From positions 1 through 64,000 of the forward strand of contig CALYQJ010000009.1 of NCBI GenBank assembly GCA_945285405.1: a stretch of 64,000 nucleotides of DNA, read 5' to 3'. Positions within the stretch are counted from its first letter, which is position 1. Each line of letters starts with the position of its first letter. Under the pieces are notes generated by a model. The model saw nothing but the letters and a program-made list of their open reading frames with translations. It made no database searches and was not told the origin of the DNA. Source of the stretch: an uncultured Lactobacillaceae bacterium. GTDB taxonomy: Bacteria; Bacillota; Bacilli; Lactobacillales; Lactobacillaceae. The translations under genes were made by a program, and so were the position numbers. Positions 26,594 to 36,549 of the stretch are shown one piece after another.

Positions 26594-26622
26594 GAGTGGC
26601 TTTTTGGTCACTCTTTTTTTTT
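26594..26622 (+). terminator. Intrinsic terminator directly before the GNAT ribosome binding site
   Basis: Stem GAGTGGC / GTCACTC (one G-U pair), 6-nt loop, then nine Ts. GGAG of the GNAT gene follows at once, so readthrough of this hairpin would decide GNAT expression. Confidence 0.8.
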
Positions 26623-26632
26623 GGAGAAAAAG

Positions 26633-27076
26633 TTGGATCAAGAAATAATAAAGTTTAAATCTGGAAATAGTTCATCATCTATTTTTCAAGATGCTTTGCA
26701 TATTCGTCAAAAGGTTTTTATTGAAGAACAGAATATTGCTCCTAATTTAGAATATGATGATCAAGATGCGGTTGCACAACATTTTGTAGCTTATTTAAAA
26801 GCAATACCAGTTGCGACGATGCGAATAGTTATTAATAAAACAAAAGGACATCTAGGTCGAGTAGCAACTCTAAAAGCTTACCGGCATCGGGGTATCGCTG
26901 CTGAACTTTTGAATTATATTGAAAAAATTGAAAAAACTGCTGGTATTACTAAAATTGAATTGGGTGCTCAATTAACTGCAATTCCTTTTTATGAAAAATC
27001 AGGATATACCAGTTTTGGTGATATATTTTTGGATGCAGGAATAAAACATCGAAAAATGTTTAAAGAGTTAATATGA
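26633..27076 (+). CDS. GNAT-family N-acetyltransferase (ElaA/YjcF-like)
   Basis: 147 residues from TTG 26633, which has GGAG six bases upstream. The track's TTG at 26621 lies inside the terminator T-run and is unlikely. N-terminal VRQKVFIEEQ-type motif (IRQKVFIEEQNIAP), then acetyl-CoA-binding motif A GRVATLKAYRHRGIAAELL, and a C-terminal FYEKSGY. Typical of ElaA-like acetyltransferases with unknown acceptor. Its position behind a regulated leader suggests tight control. Confidence 0.8.
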   Translation: MDQEIIKFKSGNSSSSIFQDALHIRQKVFIEEQNIAPNLEYDDQDAVAQHFVAYLKAIPVATMRIVINKTKGHLGRVATLKAYRHRGIAAELLNYIEKIEKTAGITKIELGAQLTAIPFYEKSGYTSFGDIFLDAGIKHRKMFKELI

Positions 27077-27145
27077 AAAGTTTTTCATGTAATTAACATA
27101 TATGATAAAATTCATAGTGATAGTGAAGGGATCAAATAAATTTAA

Positions 27146-28993
27146 ATGAAAAAACGAGAAGATATTAGAAATATTGCAATTATTGCCCATGTTGATCATG
27201 GAAAAACAACTTTAGTTAATGAATTATTGAAACAATCAGATACTTTATCAGCTCATACTGATTTACAAGATCGAGCAATGGATAGTAATCCAATTGAGCG
27301 AGAAAGAGGAATCACGATTCTTTCAAAAATTACTGCGGTTAAATACAACAATACTCAAATTAATATTTTGGATACTCCTGGTCATGCGGATTTCGGTGGC
27401 GAAGTTGAACGAATTATGAAAATGGTTGATGGTGTATTGTTAGTTGTAGATGCCTTTGAAGGAACAATGCCACAAACTCGATTTGTTTTAATGAAAGCTC
27501 TTGAACAACATTTAACACCTGTAGTAGTGATTAATAAAGTTGATCGTCCTGGTGCGCGTCCTGAGGAAGTAGTAGATGAAGTATTAGAATTATTTATTGA
27601 ATTAGGAGCTAGCGAAGATCAACTGGAGTTTCCGGTTGTTTATGCTAGCGCTGTTAATGGTACATCTAGTTATGACTCTGACCCAAGTAAGCAGGAGCAT
27701 ACAATGAGACCAATTTTTGATACAGTAATTAAGACAATTCCCGCTCCGGTTGATAATAGTGATGAACCATTACAATTTCAAGTTGCAATGCTCGAATATA
27801 ACGATTTTGTAGGTCGTATTGGGATTGGTCGAGTATTTCGTGGCCATATTAAAATTGGTGATGAAGTAGCTTTAACTAAACTTGATGGTAGTGTAAAAAA
27901 TTATCGGGTAACTAAACTTTTTGGCTTTTTTGGTTTGAAGCGTGAAGAAATTAAAGAAGCTAAAGCTGGTGATTTGATTGGGGTTTCAGGATTCGATGAC
28001 ATTTTTGTCGGTGAAACAATTACACCGACCGATGCAATTGAACCATTGCCACTTTTACGGATTGATGAACCTACTTTGCAAATGATGTTTCTAGCTAATG
28101 ATTCTCCTTTTGCTGGCAGAGAAGGTACTAAAGTAACACCGAGCAAAATTGAAGATCGATTGATGTCACAACAAAGAACTGATGTTTCCTTAAAAGTTGA
28201 GCCAGTAGCTGATCAACCAGGGGCTTGGACTGTGTCAGGTCGTGGCGAATTACATTTGTCAATTCTAGTTGAAGAAATGCGGAGAGAAGGTTTTGAATTA
28301 CAATTATCAAGACCACAAGTTATATACCGGGAAGTTGATGGGCACTTAGAAGAACCATTTGAATCCGTTCAAATGGACATTCCTGATCAATATACTGGTG
28401 CGGTGATTGATGCAATGGCTAGTCGCAAAGGTGAAATGAAAGATATGATTAGTGAAGGTAACGGCCAGACTCGTCTACTTTTTCGGGTCCCATCTCGTGG
28501 GTTAATTGGGTTTCCGACTCAATTTATGTCTGATACAGCTGGTTACGGAATTTTAAACCATAGTTTTGAAGAATATGGTCCAGTCATTAAAAATTGGGAA
28601 CCTGGTCGAAAAACTGGTGCATTGGTGTCAATTAATCAGGGGGCAGCTACTACTTACAGTCTACAAAGCGTTGAAGGACGAGGTACACTTTTTGTAGATC
28701 CTGGAACAGAGGTTTACGAAGGAATGATTGTAGGTGAAAGTAGTCGTGATCGTGATATTTCAGTTACTGTTACTAAAGGTAAAAATTTAACTAATACACG
28801 AGCTGCCGGAAAAGATCATGCAGCAGCAATAAAAACGCCACGTCATTTGTCTTTAGAAGAATCACTTGAATTTTTGAATGATAGTGAGTATTGTGAAGTT
28901 ACACCTAAAAGTGTTCGTTTGCGTAAAAAAATTCTTGATACAAATGCTCGTGAAAAAGCAGAAAAGCACAAGCGATCGTCAATGAAAAAATAA
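27146..28993 (+). CDS. typA: Ribosome-binding GTPase TypA/BipA
   Basis: 615 residues. G1 [10 protein letters not shown], switch RGITI, G3 [15 protein letters not shown]4 [11 protein letters not shown]5 SAVNG, then EF-G-like domains and the BipA-specific C-terminal domain ([12 protein letters not shown]). It acts on 50S ribosomal subunit assembly and stress growth. Next to ftsW, as in other lactobacilli. Confidence 0.95.
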   Translation: MKKREDIRNIAIIAHVDHGKTTLVNELLKQSDTLSAHTDLQDRAMDSNPIERERGITILSKITAVKYNNTQINILDTPGHADFGGEVERIMKMVDGVLLVVDAFEGTMPQTRFVLMKALEQHLTPVVVINKVDRPGARPEEVVDEVLELFIELGASEDQLEFPVVYASAVNGTSSYDSDPSKQEHTMRPIFDTVIKTIPAPVDNSDEPLQFQVAMLEYNDFVGRIGIGRVFRGHIKIGDEVALTKLDGSVKNYRVTKLFGFFGLKREEIKEAKAGDLIGVSGFDDIFVGETITPTDAIEPLPLLRIDEPTLQMMFLANDSPFAGREGTKVTPSKIEDRLMSQQRTDVSLKVEPVADQPGAWTVSGRGELHLSILVEEMRREGFELQLSRPQVIYREVDGHLEEPFESVQMDIPDQYTGAVIDAMASRKGEMKDMISEGNGQTRLLFRVPSRGLIGFPTQFMSDTAGYGILNHSFEEYGPVIKNWEPGRKTGALVSINQGAATTYSLQSVEGRGTLFVDPGTEVYEGMIVGESSRDRDISVTVTKGKNLTNTRAAGKDHAAAIKTPRHLSLEESLEFLNDSEYCEVTPKSVRLRKKILDTNAREKAEKHKRSSMKK

Positions 28994-29014
28994 AAACATG
29001 GTTTTGCAACTAGC

Positions 29015-30217
29015 ATGAAAGAAAAGAGAAAAAAGTTTAAATACGATCCCTGGATTTTTTATCCGTATTTATTTTTAAGTTTACTAGGGATTTTAATGGT
29101 TTATTCGGCTAGTGCTAATGTCACATTAGATGATAAATATGCTGCCAGTCCAATCGATTACCTGATTCGTCAGACCGGGTACTTTTTGGTTGGGCTTTTT
29201 TTGATTTTTATCTTTGCGCACCTAAAATTTAGTTTTCTGAAACAAGGTCGTGTCACAAATGGTTATATTTTAGTAGTTGTAATTTTATTGTTGTTTTTAA
29301 TAATTCAAAAGGTAATTTATCCGCAGCGAGTGATTAATGGTGCTTCAGCTTGGATTAAAATGGGTCCAATTAATCTTCAGCCAAGTGAATTTGCTAAATT
29401 AGGAATTATTTTGTATCTTGCTCGTATGTTGGCTAAAAGAGAAAAAAAACTTACATGGAAAACCATGAAAAAGTCTATTATGGGACCGTTACTTTTTTCA
29501 TTTTTCATTATGTCTTTAGTTTTACTTCAACCAGATACGGGGGGCGCATTGTCCTTATTTTTGATTACATTGATGGTAGTTTCCATTAGTGGTATTCCAT
29601 GGTATATCGGTGCAGGATCAGTAATTTTAATTGTAACTATTTTGTCGGGAATTATTTCTTTTATTGCTCATTTATATACAAAGGGAGCTTTAGGTAAAAT
29701 ACCTTATCAAGTTTTGCGGGTAATAGCTTTTGTTGATCCTTGGAAAAATAGTGGTAGTGCTGGAATTCAGCTGACAAATTCTTATTTTGCAATTAATAAT
29801 GGCGGTTGGTTAGGAGTTGGTATTGGAAATAGTATCCAAAAACACGGTTATTTACCAGAAGCTAATACTGATTTCATTTTAGCGATTATTGCTGAAGAGA
29901 TGGGAGTTGTCACCGTTATTTTAATTTTAATTGCAATTTTTATGATAATTACCCGAGCAGTGATCTTAGCGATTCGAAGTAAAAATAACTATTATGCAAT
30001 GATTTGTATTGGAGTAGCAACTACTTTTTTCACGCAAACAGTATTTAATGTTGGAGGCGTAGCGGGGTTACTTCCAATTACGGGAGTTACTTTACCTTTT
30101 ATTAGTTATGGAGGTTCAAGTATTTTGCTTTTGTCCATGGAATTAGGATTACTATTTCATATTTCTAATGAAGACCACCAACGTAGAATTGAGGCGAAAA
30201 TTATTTCTAATGATTAA
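29015..30217 (+). CDS. ftsW: Cell division peptidoglycan polymerase FtsW (SEDS family)
   Basis: 400 residues, ten membrane helices. SEDS motifs: MVYSASA near the first helix, LQPSEFAKLG, QPDTGGALSLF, the extracellular loop SYFAINNGGWLGVGIGNS and the C-terminal LPFISYGGSS. Lipid II polymerase of the septum, working with a class B penicillin-binding protein. FtsW is preferred over RodA from its place after typA. Confidence 0.88.
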   Translation: MKEKRKKFKYDPWIFYPYLFLSLLGILMVYSASANVTLDDKYAASPIDYLIRQTGYFLVGLFLIFIFAHLKFSFLKQGRVTNGYILVVVILLLFLIIQKVIYPQRVINGASAWIKMGPINLQPSEFAKLGIILYLARMLAKREKKLTWKTMKKSIMGPLLFSFFIMSLVLLQPDTGGALSLFLITLMVVSISGIPWYIGAGSVILIVTILSGIISFIAHLYTKGALGKIPYQVLRVIAFVDPWKNSGSAGIQLTNSYFAINNGGWLGVGIGNSIQKHGYLPEANTDFILAIIAEEMGVVTVILILIAIFMIITRAVILAIRSKNNYYAMICIGVATTFFTQTVFNVGGVAGLLPITGVTLPFISYGGSSILLLSMELGLLFHISNEDHQRRIEAKIISND

Positions 30218-30467
30218 AAGAATGAGATTAATTGTTTATACAAATAATTTAAGAAGTTTACATTTAACTCATCATATTGGTCATTTACAATACTATTCAC
30301 ACAGATTTCATTATGCAATTATCTATGTTAATGCGGATAAAGTTTACAGGATTCAACAGCAATTACTTCAAAAACCTCAAGTTAAGAAAGTGGAACTTTC
30401 ACCACAAATAACTAGTTTTGAACAATTTACTACTTTAAAGAAACATTCAAAAACTTTAGGAGATTAA
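30210..30467 (+). CDS. ylbG: YlbG-family (DUF2129) protein
   Basis: About 85 residues. The track's first ATG (30168) lies inside ftsW; the family N-terminus (MIKRMRLIVYTNNLRSLHL) begins at ATG 30210, overlapping the ftsW stop by 8 bp. ATG 30222 is a second option. YlbG is a small cytoplasmic protein of unknown function placed before rsmD in many Firmicutes, as here. Confidence 0.8.
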   Translation: MIKRMRLIVYTNNLRSLHLTHHIGHLQYYSHRFHYAIIYVNADKVYRIQQQLLQKPQVKKVELSPQITSFEQFTTLKKHSKTLGD

Positions 30468-31022
30468 ATGCTGCGAATTATTGGAGGAAATTTTTCGGGG
30501 GTCAAATTAAAAACACCTAAGGGACAAAAGACGCGTCCAACTACTGATATTGTGCGTGAATCAATTTTTAATATGCTTCAAAATATTGTTAATCCGGGTG
30601 CTTGTTTAGATTTATATGCCGGATCAGGTGCTTTAGGAATTGAAGCTTTTTCACGTTGGGGCCAAATTGTTTATTTGGTTGATCGCTCTCGTGACGCGAT
30701 TACTGTGATTAAAGAAAATATTACTAAGTTACATCAACCAGAAGCTTTTAAACTTTATGCAATTAGTGCTCAAAAAGCACTCCATAAATTTCAGGCTGAA
30801 AAATTATATTTTTCTTTGATTTTTTTGGACCCGCCTTATCGTTATCAGAATCAAAATCAAGATTTATCACAAATTTTGGAATTGGGTTTAGTCAAAAAGG
30901 GTGCAATTATTGTTTGTCAAGGTGACCAAAAATTGGAAGTAGCTAATTTTGCTAATTTGACTCTTTTAAAATCAAAAAAATATGGTAAAACATTGATAGA
31001 TATTTATCGGGTGGAAAAATAA
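30468..31022 (+). CDS. rsmD: 16S rRNA (guanine966-N2)-methyltransferase
   Basis: 184 residues. RIIGGNFSGVKLKTPKGQKTRPTTDIVRESIFNML is the family N-terminus; SAM site LDLYAGSGALGIEA; catalytic LDPPY. Its start follows the ylbG stop with no gap, and coaD follows 5 bp downstream. Confidence 0.93.
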   Translation: MLRIIGGNFSGVKLKTPKGQKTRPTTDIVRESIFNMLQNIVNPGACLDLYAGSGALGIEAFSRWGQIVYLVDRSRDAITVIKENITKLHQPEAFKLYAISAQKALHKFQAEKLYFSLIFLDPPYRYQNQNQDLSQILELGLVKKGAIIVCQGDQKLEVANFANLTLLKSKKYGKTLIDIYRVEK

Positions 31023-31027
31023 GAAAT

Positions 31028-31519
31028 ATGAAAAAAGTTGCATTATTTCCTGGAAGCTTTGACCCTTTTACTAATGGTCACTTAGAAACTTTAAAATACG
31101 CTTGTCCGCTTTTTGACCAAATCTATGTTACTGTTGAAACTAACACGCAAAAAAAAGGCTTTTTTTCACTTGTTGAAAAAGAAGAAATGATTGAAGATAG
31201 TGTAGTTAATTTACCGAATGTTAAAGTAATTGCTCAACCAGAAGAATTAACAGTCGAAATTGCTAGGAAATTACAAGCTAAGTTTATTATTAGAGGAATT
31301 CGTAATCCGAGTGATTTCCAATATGAAGCAGATATTTCTAATATTAATCATCAACTTGATCCAGATATTAAAACTATTTTTTTTATTCCTCCTGAAAATT
31401 TTACTTATATTTCATCAACAATGATTCGCGAGGTTTCTTCTTTGGGCGGTGATGTGTCCAAACTTGTTCCCGCTCCGGTATTAAAAAAATTAAAGGAAAA
31501 ATTTGATCATGATGAATGA
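31028..31519 (+). CDS. coaD: Phosphopantetheine adenylyltransferase
   Basis: 163 residues. Nucleotidyltransferase motif PGSFDPFTNGHLE and ISSTMIREV. Fourth step of coenzyme A synthesis: ATP plus phosphopantetheine gives dephospho-CoA. The rsmD-coaD pairing is conserved in Firmicutes. Its 3' end overlaps the start of the protease gene. Confidence 0.95.
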   Translation: MKKVALFPGSFDPFTNGHLETLKYACPLFDQIYVTVETNTQKKGFFSLVEKEEMIEDSVVNLPNVKVIAQPEELTVEIARKLQAKFIIRGIRNPSDFQYEADISNINHQLDPDIKTIFFIPPENFTYISSTMIREVSSLGGDVSKLVPAPVLKKLKEKFDHDE

Positions 31520-32597
31520 TGATAATGGCAAAAGAATTAAGCAAAAAATTTATCGTCGTAATTGGATAATTGCGACGCTTTTTTTATTGATAGTTATTTT
31601 ATTAACTCCAGTTGTAATTCCTACTAAATACTATGTTGAAAATTTAGGTGGTGCAAAGTCATTAAAAGATGTCATCACCATTAATGGTAAAAATGACCGG
31701 CATTCGGGAAGTTTGATGTATACTGCCGTAAGTATAAGTGGGCCAAGTAATTTGTTGAATTTAGGATTAGCATCATTAAATCCCCATGCGACAATTATGG
31801 ATCAAAAAACGGTCTTTAATAATCAAACTCCAGCAGAAAATAAAAAACTTGATGAATACTACATGTTAGATGCACAAAATACAGCTGTTGCTACAGCGTT
31901 TAAGGCCGCTGGTGAAAAAGTAAAACTTGAATATTTAGGAGTTTATGTCCTTAGCATTGATGCAAAATCACAATTTAAAAGCAAACTAAAAGTTGGCGAT
32001 ACCATTATTAAGGTTGATGATTTGACCGTAAAAAACAGTCAAGATTTTAGAAATTACCTGATAACCAAAAAGCGGGGACAAACTGTAAAAATTACGGTTA
32101 AGCGTGATGGTAAATATTTAGTAGAAAAGGGAAAGTTAATTAAAATTAACTCAAAGCGAGCAGGAATTGGGTTAGTACCTATTGATCACACAAAAGTAAT
32201 TACTAATAAAAATGTTAATTTTGATTTAACTAACGTTGGTGGACCTTCAGCAGGTTTAATGTTTACTTTAGAATTGTATAGTATTTTAACCGGTAAAGAT
32301 TTAACACATGGTAATAAAATTGCGGGTACAGGGACAATAGAAAAAGATGGTAGTGTTGGAGCTATTGGGGGAATTGATAAAAAAATTGTTAGTGCTGATA
32401 AGGCGGGAGCTAAATATTTTATTGCTCCTGATGATGTAATAACAAAAGAAATAAAAGCTTCTAACCCTAACTATATAAATAATTATCATGAAGCTTTAAA
32501 TACTAAAAAGAAATTCAACTTAAAAATAAAAATAATTCCGGTAAAGAACTTTTCCGATGCTCTTCGAGTTTTAGAAAGAAATCAGATTCCGAACTAA
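31509..32597 (+). CDS. PDZ and Lon-type serine protease (SepM/YlbL family)
   Basis: About 362 residues. One N-terminal membrane anchor (about 15-35), a PDZ domain at about 135-210 (GDTIIKVDDLTVKNSQDF), then an S16 Lon domain with catalytic Ser in GGPSAGLMFTLELY and Lys in GGIDKKIVSADKAGA. Extracytoplasmic protease; streptococcal SepM trims the competence peptide, so a signalling role next to com genes is conceivable but unproven. The track's TTG 31503 is weak; ATG 31509 sits about 10 bases after AAAGGA. Confidence 0.85.
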   Translation: MMNDDNGKRIKQKIYRRNWIIATLFLLIVILLTPVVIPTKYYVENLGGAKSLKDVITINGKNDRHSGSLMYTAVSISGPSNLLNLGLASLNPHATIMDQKTVFNNQTPAENKKLDEYYMLDAQNTAVATAFKAAGEKVKLEYLGVYVLSIDAKSQFKSKLKVGDTIIKVDDLTVKNSQDFRNYLITKKRGQTVKITVKRDGKYLVEKGKLIKINSKRAGIGLVPIDHTKVITNKNVNFDLTNVGGPSAGLMFTLELYSILTGKDLTHGNKIAGTGTIEKDGSVGAIGGIDKKIVSADKAGAKYFIAPDDVITKEIKASNPNYINNYHEALNTKKKFNLKIKIIPVKNFSDALRVLERNQIPN

Positions 32598-32648
32598 TTA
32601 TGAAATAGAGAAAAATTGCTGCGTAATTGACAAATGGAGGTTAGAAAC

Positions 32649-33329
32649 GTGCAAAAATTTCTCTATTTTTTTCAAAAGTTTTGGGTAATTATTTTAATTG
32701 TAGTTGGGTTTGTTATCGGAATGGGTACTTTTTTAATTGTTAGAGTAACAACGTCCAGTATAAATTCATCAAATACAGATAACTCTTCATTATTTGAAAA
32801 TAATTCCGAACCTAAAAAATACAAATCTAAGAAAGAATCCGTGAGTAAATCTACAAATAAACAATTTGTGGAAATAAAAGGAGCAGTAGTTAAACCAGGT
32901 ATTTATCCGATTCAAACAAATATGCGTTTAGCTGCAGTATTATCTAAAGCCGGTGGTGCTACTCCTGATGCTGATTTAAAAAATGTTAATTTAGCTAAAA
33001 TTATCAAAGACCAGGATTCTTTTTATATTCCTCAAAAAGGTGAAAATCCAGTTGGCGCAAATGAATCTAGTTCTGTGACAAATAATACTGATGGAAATGA
33101 AAATGCCCCATCAAAAAATTCTGAGCAAAAAGAGCAGGTTGATTTAAATACTGCCGATGCTACGAAATTACAAACTTTAGATGGTATTGGTCAAAAAAAG
33201 GCAGAAAAAATTATTGAATATCGCAAAGAACACGGTAATTTTAAAGAAATTACTGATCTTAAAAAAATAAGCGGTATTGGCGATAAAATTTTTAATGCTA
33301 TTAAAGATCGAATTTTGGTAAGTGACTGA
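32649..33329 (+). CDS. comEA: Competence DNA-binding protein ComEA
   Basis: 226 residues from GTG 32649, which has GGAGG eight bases upstream; the track's ATG (32634) contains that ribosome binding site. N-terminal membrane anchor, Ser/Asn-rich linker, SLBB domain (KGAVVKPGIYPI), then a helix-hairpin-helix pair (VDLNTADATKLQTLDGIGQKKAEKIIEYR). It binds incoming double-stranded DNA at the cell surface. comEC follows at once; comEB is absent. Confidence 0.92.
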   Translation: MQKFLYFFQKFWVIILIVVGFVIGMGTFLIVRVTTSSINSSNTDNSSLFENNSEPKKYKSKKESVSKSTNKQFVEIKGAVVKPGIYPIQTNMRLAAVLSKAGGATPDADLKNVNLAKIIKDQDSFYIPQKGENPVGANESSSVTNNTDGNENAPSKNSEQKEQVDLNTADATKLQTLDGIGQKKAEKIIEYRKEHGNFKEITDLKKISGIGDKIFNAIKDRILVSD

Positions 33330-35546
33330 ATGGCGGGTTATTGGTTTTTCCCCACTATTTTATTTATGGGAGTATTTTATTTAATTTTTGGTGGTCCTAA
33401 ACTTTTAATTTGTTTAATCATATTTTGGATTATTCGAATTTATTTTTTAAGAAAACCCCAAATTTGGTTTTGGAGTTTAATTTTTTTTTTACTTGCAATA
33501 ATTTGGGGTAGTTATTGTCGTCAAGTAGATCAAAAAATTTTGTTACCGAAAACAAACTGGGTTGTGATTAATCCTAATAATGTTCAAGTTAAGGGTGATT
33601 TAGCTCAAATGAAAGGACAAGCAAATAATATTCCAGTATTGGTTACAGCTAAAATTAATTCAGCTAAACAAAAGAATAAACTAATAAAAAATACCCACTG
33701 GTTTAAATTAAAGGTAACTTCAAAATTCGAGCGCATTGAATCACCACATAATGAAAGTGAATTTAATTACCGAGATTATGCCCATCGCCAATTGCACTGT
33801 GATTATGCAGCTTTTCTGTCAGATTTTAAGCCACAAATAATCACTGAAAGTTTGATACAGAAAATATTTCGAATCAAACGGGAAATTTATGTTTATTTAT
33901 TAAGTTTTCCGTATTATTCTCAATTATTTTTACAACTTTTGTTAGGTGGACCGGTTCCTTTAGCGACTAAAGAATCATTGAATCATCTGGGATTATTAAC
34001 TTTGTTTTCTTTGGGTGGAATGCAACTTTTTTTATGGCTAGGATTTTGGGAACACCTGGCGGCACGATTGCGTATAGTCAAATCTTTAGTTAACTTTTTT
34101 AGTATTTGCACTTTATTAATTTTAATTATATTTAATTTTGAAAAAGTGGGCTTTACTAGAAGTGCAATCTTTTTAGTTATTCGAGAAATTAGAAAATTAA
34201 CTGGCTGGCAATTGGCACCTCTTGATCTTTGGTCTGGAACCTTTTTATTTTTTATCTTGATTAACCCGCAATTTTTATTTGGTTTGGGGGGATGTTTAAG
34301 CTTTTTAATTACTTTTTTTATTCAAACTAAAGTTTTAGAAAATCGTTTTATAACTAATTTAAAAATTAATTTAGTGATTTGCCCATTGGTCTTAAAGCAA
34401 ATGTTTGTTTGGCAAACTTTAGGTTTAATTACTTCTTGGTTATTTTTTCCTATTGTAGCATCGCTTTTCCCTTTACTTGGTATCAATTTACTTTTCCATT
34501 TACCATTAATTGATCAATTGGTTAATCAGATTTTTAAATTTTTGTTTATTCTAATTGATGGCTTATCAAATTTAAATTTCGGTGAAATAATTTTTGGTAA
34601 ACTTACTATCCCTGAAGTTATTATTTTGATTATTTGTGGAGTAATTGGACTAACGAAGAAGGGGTTTAAACACCCGGGACTGATATTGGCAGTAGCATTT
34701 GGTAGTTTGGTTTACATCGGAAATCATTATCCAATAACAGGAAGGGTGATCATGTTTGATATTGGACAAGGTGATTCCTTATTAATTGAAACTCCTTTAC
34801 ATCGACAAATTATTTTAATTGATACTGGAGGTAAATTAGCGTTTAAACAAGCTAATTGGCAAAAAGCAGAACGTCGTTCAAAAGCGGAAACAGTAGTTTT
34901 AAATTATCTACATAGCCGTGGAATTGATCACTTGGATGCAGTTATTACAACTCACCAAGATGCTGATCATATTGGTGATTTACCAAGATTAATTTCAAAA
35001 ATTAAGATTAAAAAACTAGTATATGGACAAGGAATTTTAGAAAATCCTAGCTATTGGAAAAAAGTTGCGCCATTAATTAAAAAATCTCAATTTATTGAAG
35101 TTAAAGGGGGAGATATTTTAGATATTAATGGTTTAAAGTTAAATATTTTTAACCCAATGACTTCTGGTAAAGGTGAAAATACTGATTCAATAACTTTCTT
35201 GACTCAATTAGGTGGTTTAAAATTTTTGTTTACCGGTGATTTAGATCAAGCAGGTGAAAGAAGAATCCTTTCGCGTTATTCTTTGCAGGCTGATATTTTA
35301 AAAGTGGGACATCACGGGAGCAAAACGTCAACTAGTATTGACTTTTTAAAAACAGTTAAACCTAAATTAGCTTGGATTTCTGCAGGACGCAATAATCGCT
35401 ATAATCATCCAAGTTCTGAAACTTTAATGCGATTACGTCAACAAAAAATTCCTTGGCTCATAACAAAAGACCAAGGAATGGTTTATTATCAATATAGTTT
35501 ATTAAAAAAGGAAATTAAATGGTTTCAAAAAAATGGATTTAAGTAA
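33330..35546 (+). CDS. comEC: Competence DNA channel ComEC/Rec2
   Basis: 738 residues. N-terminal membrane helices and OB-type DUF4131 region, the Competence membrane domain (about 200-460), and a C-terminal metallo-beta-lactamase domain with TTHQDADHIGDLPRL and GHHGSKTSTS. The channel carries single-stranded DNA across the membrane. Full length, so uptake machinery may be functional. Starts directly after the comEA stop and overlaps holA by 14 bp. Confidence 0.93.
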   Translation: MAGYWFFPTILFMGVFYLIFGGPKLLICLIIFWIIRIYFLRKPQIWFWSLIFFLLAIIWGSYCRQVDQKILLPKTNWVVINPNNVQVKGDLAQMKGQANNIPVLVTAKINSAKQKNKLIKNTHWFKLKVTSKFERIESPHNESEFNYRDYAHRQLHCDYAAFLSDFKPQIITESLIQKIFRIKREIYVYLLSFPYYSQLFLQLLLGGPVPLATKESLNHLGLLTLFSLGGMQLFLWLGFWEHLAARLRIVKSLVNFFSICTLLILIIFNFEKVGFTRSAIFLVIREIRKLTGWQLAPLDLWSGTFLFFILINPQFLFGLGGCLSFLITFFIQTKVLENRFITNLKINLVICPLVLKQMFVWQTLGLITSWLFFPIVASLFPLLGINLLFHLPLIDQLVNQIFKFLFILIDGLSNLNFGEIIFGKLTIPEVIILIICGVIGLTKKGFKHPGLILAVAFGSLVYIGNHYPITGRVIMFDIGQGDSLLIETPLHRQIILIDTGGKLAFKQANWQKAERRSKAETVVLNYLHSRGIDHLDAVITTHQDADHIGDLPRLISKIKIKKLVYGQGILENPSYWKKVAPLIKKSQFIEVKGGDILDINGLKLNIFNPMTSGKGENTDSITFLTQLGGLKFLFTGDLDQAGERRILSRYSLQADILKVGHHGSKTSTSIDFLKTVKPKLAWISAGRNNRYNHPSSETLMRLRQQKIPWLITKDQGMVYYQYSLLKKEIKWFQKNGFK

Positions 35547-36546
35547 TTATTTAAAAGAAATAAAAAAAACTCCTGGTGTGATCTATATAGTAAGCGGAGA
35601 TGAAACTATTCTTTTTCAAGATCTAAGAATTAATACCAAAAAAATTGCAGATCTTCAACATGCTGAAGTTGTGAGTTTTGATTTAAACGAAGATCCTGTT
35701 GATAATTTTTTGGTAGCGTTAGATAACTCTAGTCTTTTTTCTACCCAACGTTATCTTTTTGTGGAACATTTTTTTGATTCGCTTAACAAGCAATTTTCAA
35801 AAAAGCAACTTGCATTTTTATATCATCGGCTTAGTGGAACGTTACCAGGTGTTACTTTAATTTTTATTGAAGGCAACGAAAGAATTGATCGTCGACTAAA
35901 AGTGAATAAATTAATAACTACTTTAGGTGAAAAGGTAGAGTTATCTAAATTAAAACCCGGAGAAGTAAGTGCAAATTTAAAGCACTATCTTAAAAAAAGA
36001 TATAATAAGCCGTTTACTTCTGAAGTAATAAATGAAATTTTAAATCGGACAAATTATGACTATACAGCTTTAAGAGGTGAACTTCCTAAATTAACCTTAT
36101 TTCTAGATCAGCATCATTCTCCTTTAACTCTTACAGAAGTTAAGCAATTAATTACCCCAAATATTGATCATAATATTTTTGACTTAATTGGGAATTTAAG
36201 TGACAAAAAATTTAATGAAGTTATGAAACAATATAAAGATTTATTAAGCTATTTTGGGCAACCTTATGGCTTGAATGGAGCTTTAATTAATAATTTTCAA
36301 TTATTATTGCAAGTAAAAATTTTACAACAATCAGGTTATGATAACTATCAAATGCAAAAAAAATTAGTTGGGGTTCATCCCTATCGAATTAAATTAGCTC
36401 GACAAAAAAATCAACAATTTTCACTAAATCAATTAATTAAAGTTAATCGTATTTTATTAGAAATGGATCAAAAGATTAAAACTAGTTCGATTAATTATGA
36501 TCAACTTTTTGTTGATTTAATTTTAGAACTTAAAAAAGATTCATAA
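35533..36546 (+). CDS. holA: DNA polymerase III delta subunit
   Basis: 337 residues of the HolA/YqeN family (YIVSGDETILFQDLR; LIFIEGNERIDRRLK; ALRGELPKLTLF). Clamp-loader subunit that opens the beta clamp. The comEC-holA-rpsT neighbourhood is standard in Firmicutes. Confidence 0.88.
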   Translation: MDLSNYLKEIKKTPGVIYIVSGDETILFQDLRINTKKIADLQHAEVVSFDLNEDPVDNFLVALDNSSLFSTQRYLFVEHFFDSLNKQFSKKQLAFLYHRLSGTLPGVTLIFIEGNERIDRRLKVNKLITTLGEKVELSKLKPGEVSANLKHYLKKRYNKPFTSEVINEILNRTNYDYTALRGELPKLTLFLDQHHSPLTLTEVKQLITPNIDHNIFDLIGNLSDKKFNEVMKQYKDLLSYFGQPYGLNGALINNFQLLLQVKILQQSGYDNYQMQKKLVGVHPYRIKLARQKNQQFSLNQLIKVNRILLEMDQKIKTSSINYDQLFVDLILELKKDS

Positions 36547-36549
36547 TTC

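Larger units (their letters stand above)
26317..26622 (+). ncRNA. Structured 5' leader of about 300 nt, probable attenuator of the GNAT gene
   Basis: Several strong helices can be drawn by eye. GTGGTG and TAAATAAT (26338-26352) pair with ATTATTTA and CACCAC (26403-26418). GGTACG (26446) pairs with CGTACC (26497), enclosing CCTCTATT / AATAGAGG. TTATTTC / GAAATAA encloses GATTTGAAA / TTTCAAATC. A terminator hairpin ends one base before the GNAT ribosome binding site. The first helix masks the start region of a 30-codon ORF. I checked it against T-box, SAM, lysine, glycine, TPP, purine, Mn2+, M-box, SRP RNA, tmRNA and RNase P signatures and found no match. Attenuation is inferred from the terminator position; a discrete small RNA is also possible. 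Confidence 0.65.

Noticed and set aside
26317-26622. T-box riboswitch
   Set aside because: TGGTACGGCG recalls the T-box core, but the antiterminator sequence is not TGGNACCGCG, there is no AGTA/GNTG stem I signature, and the downstream gene is not a tRNA synthetase or amino-acid gene.
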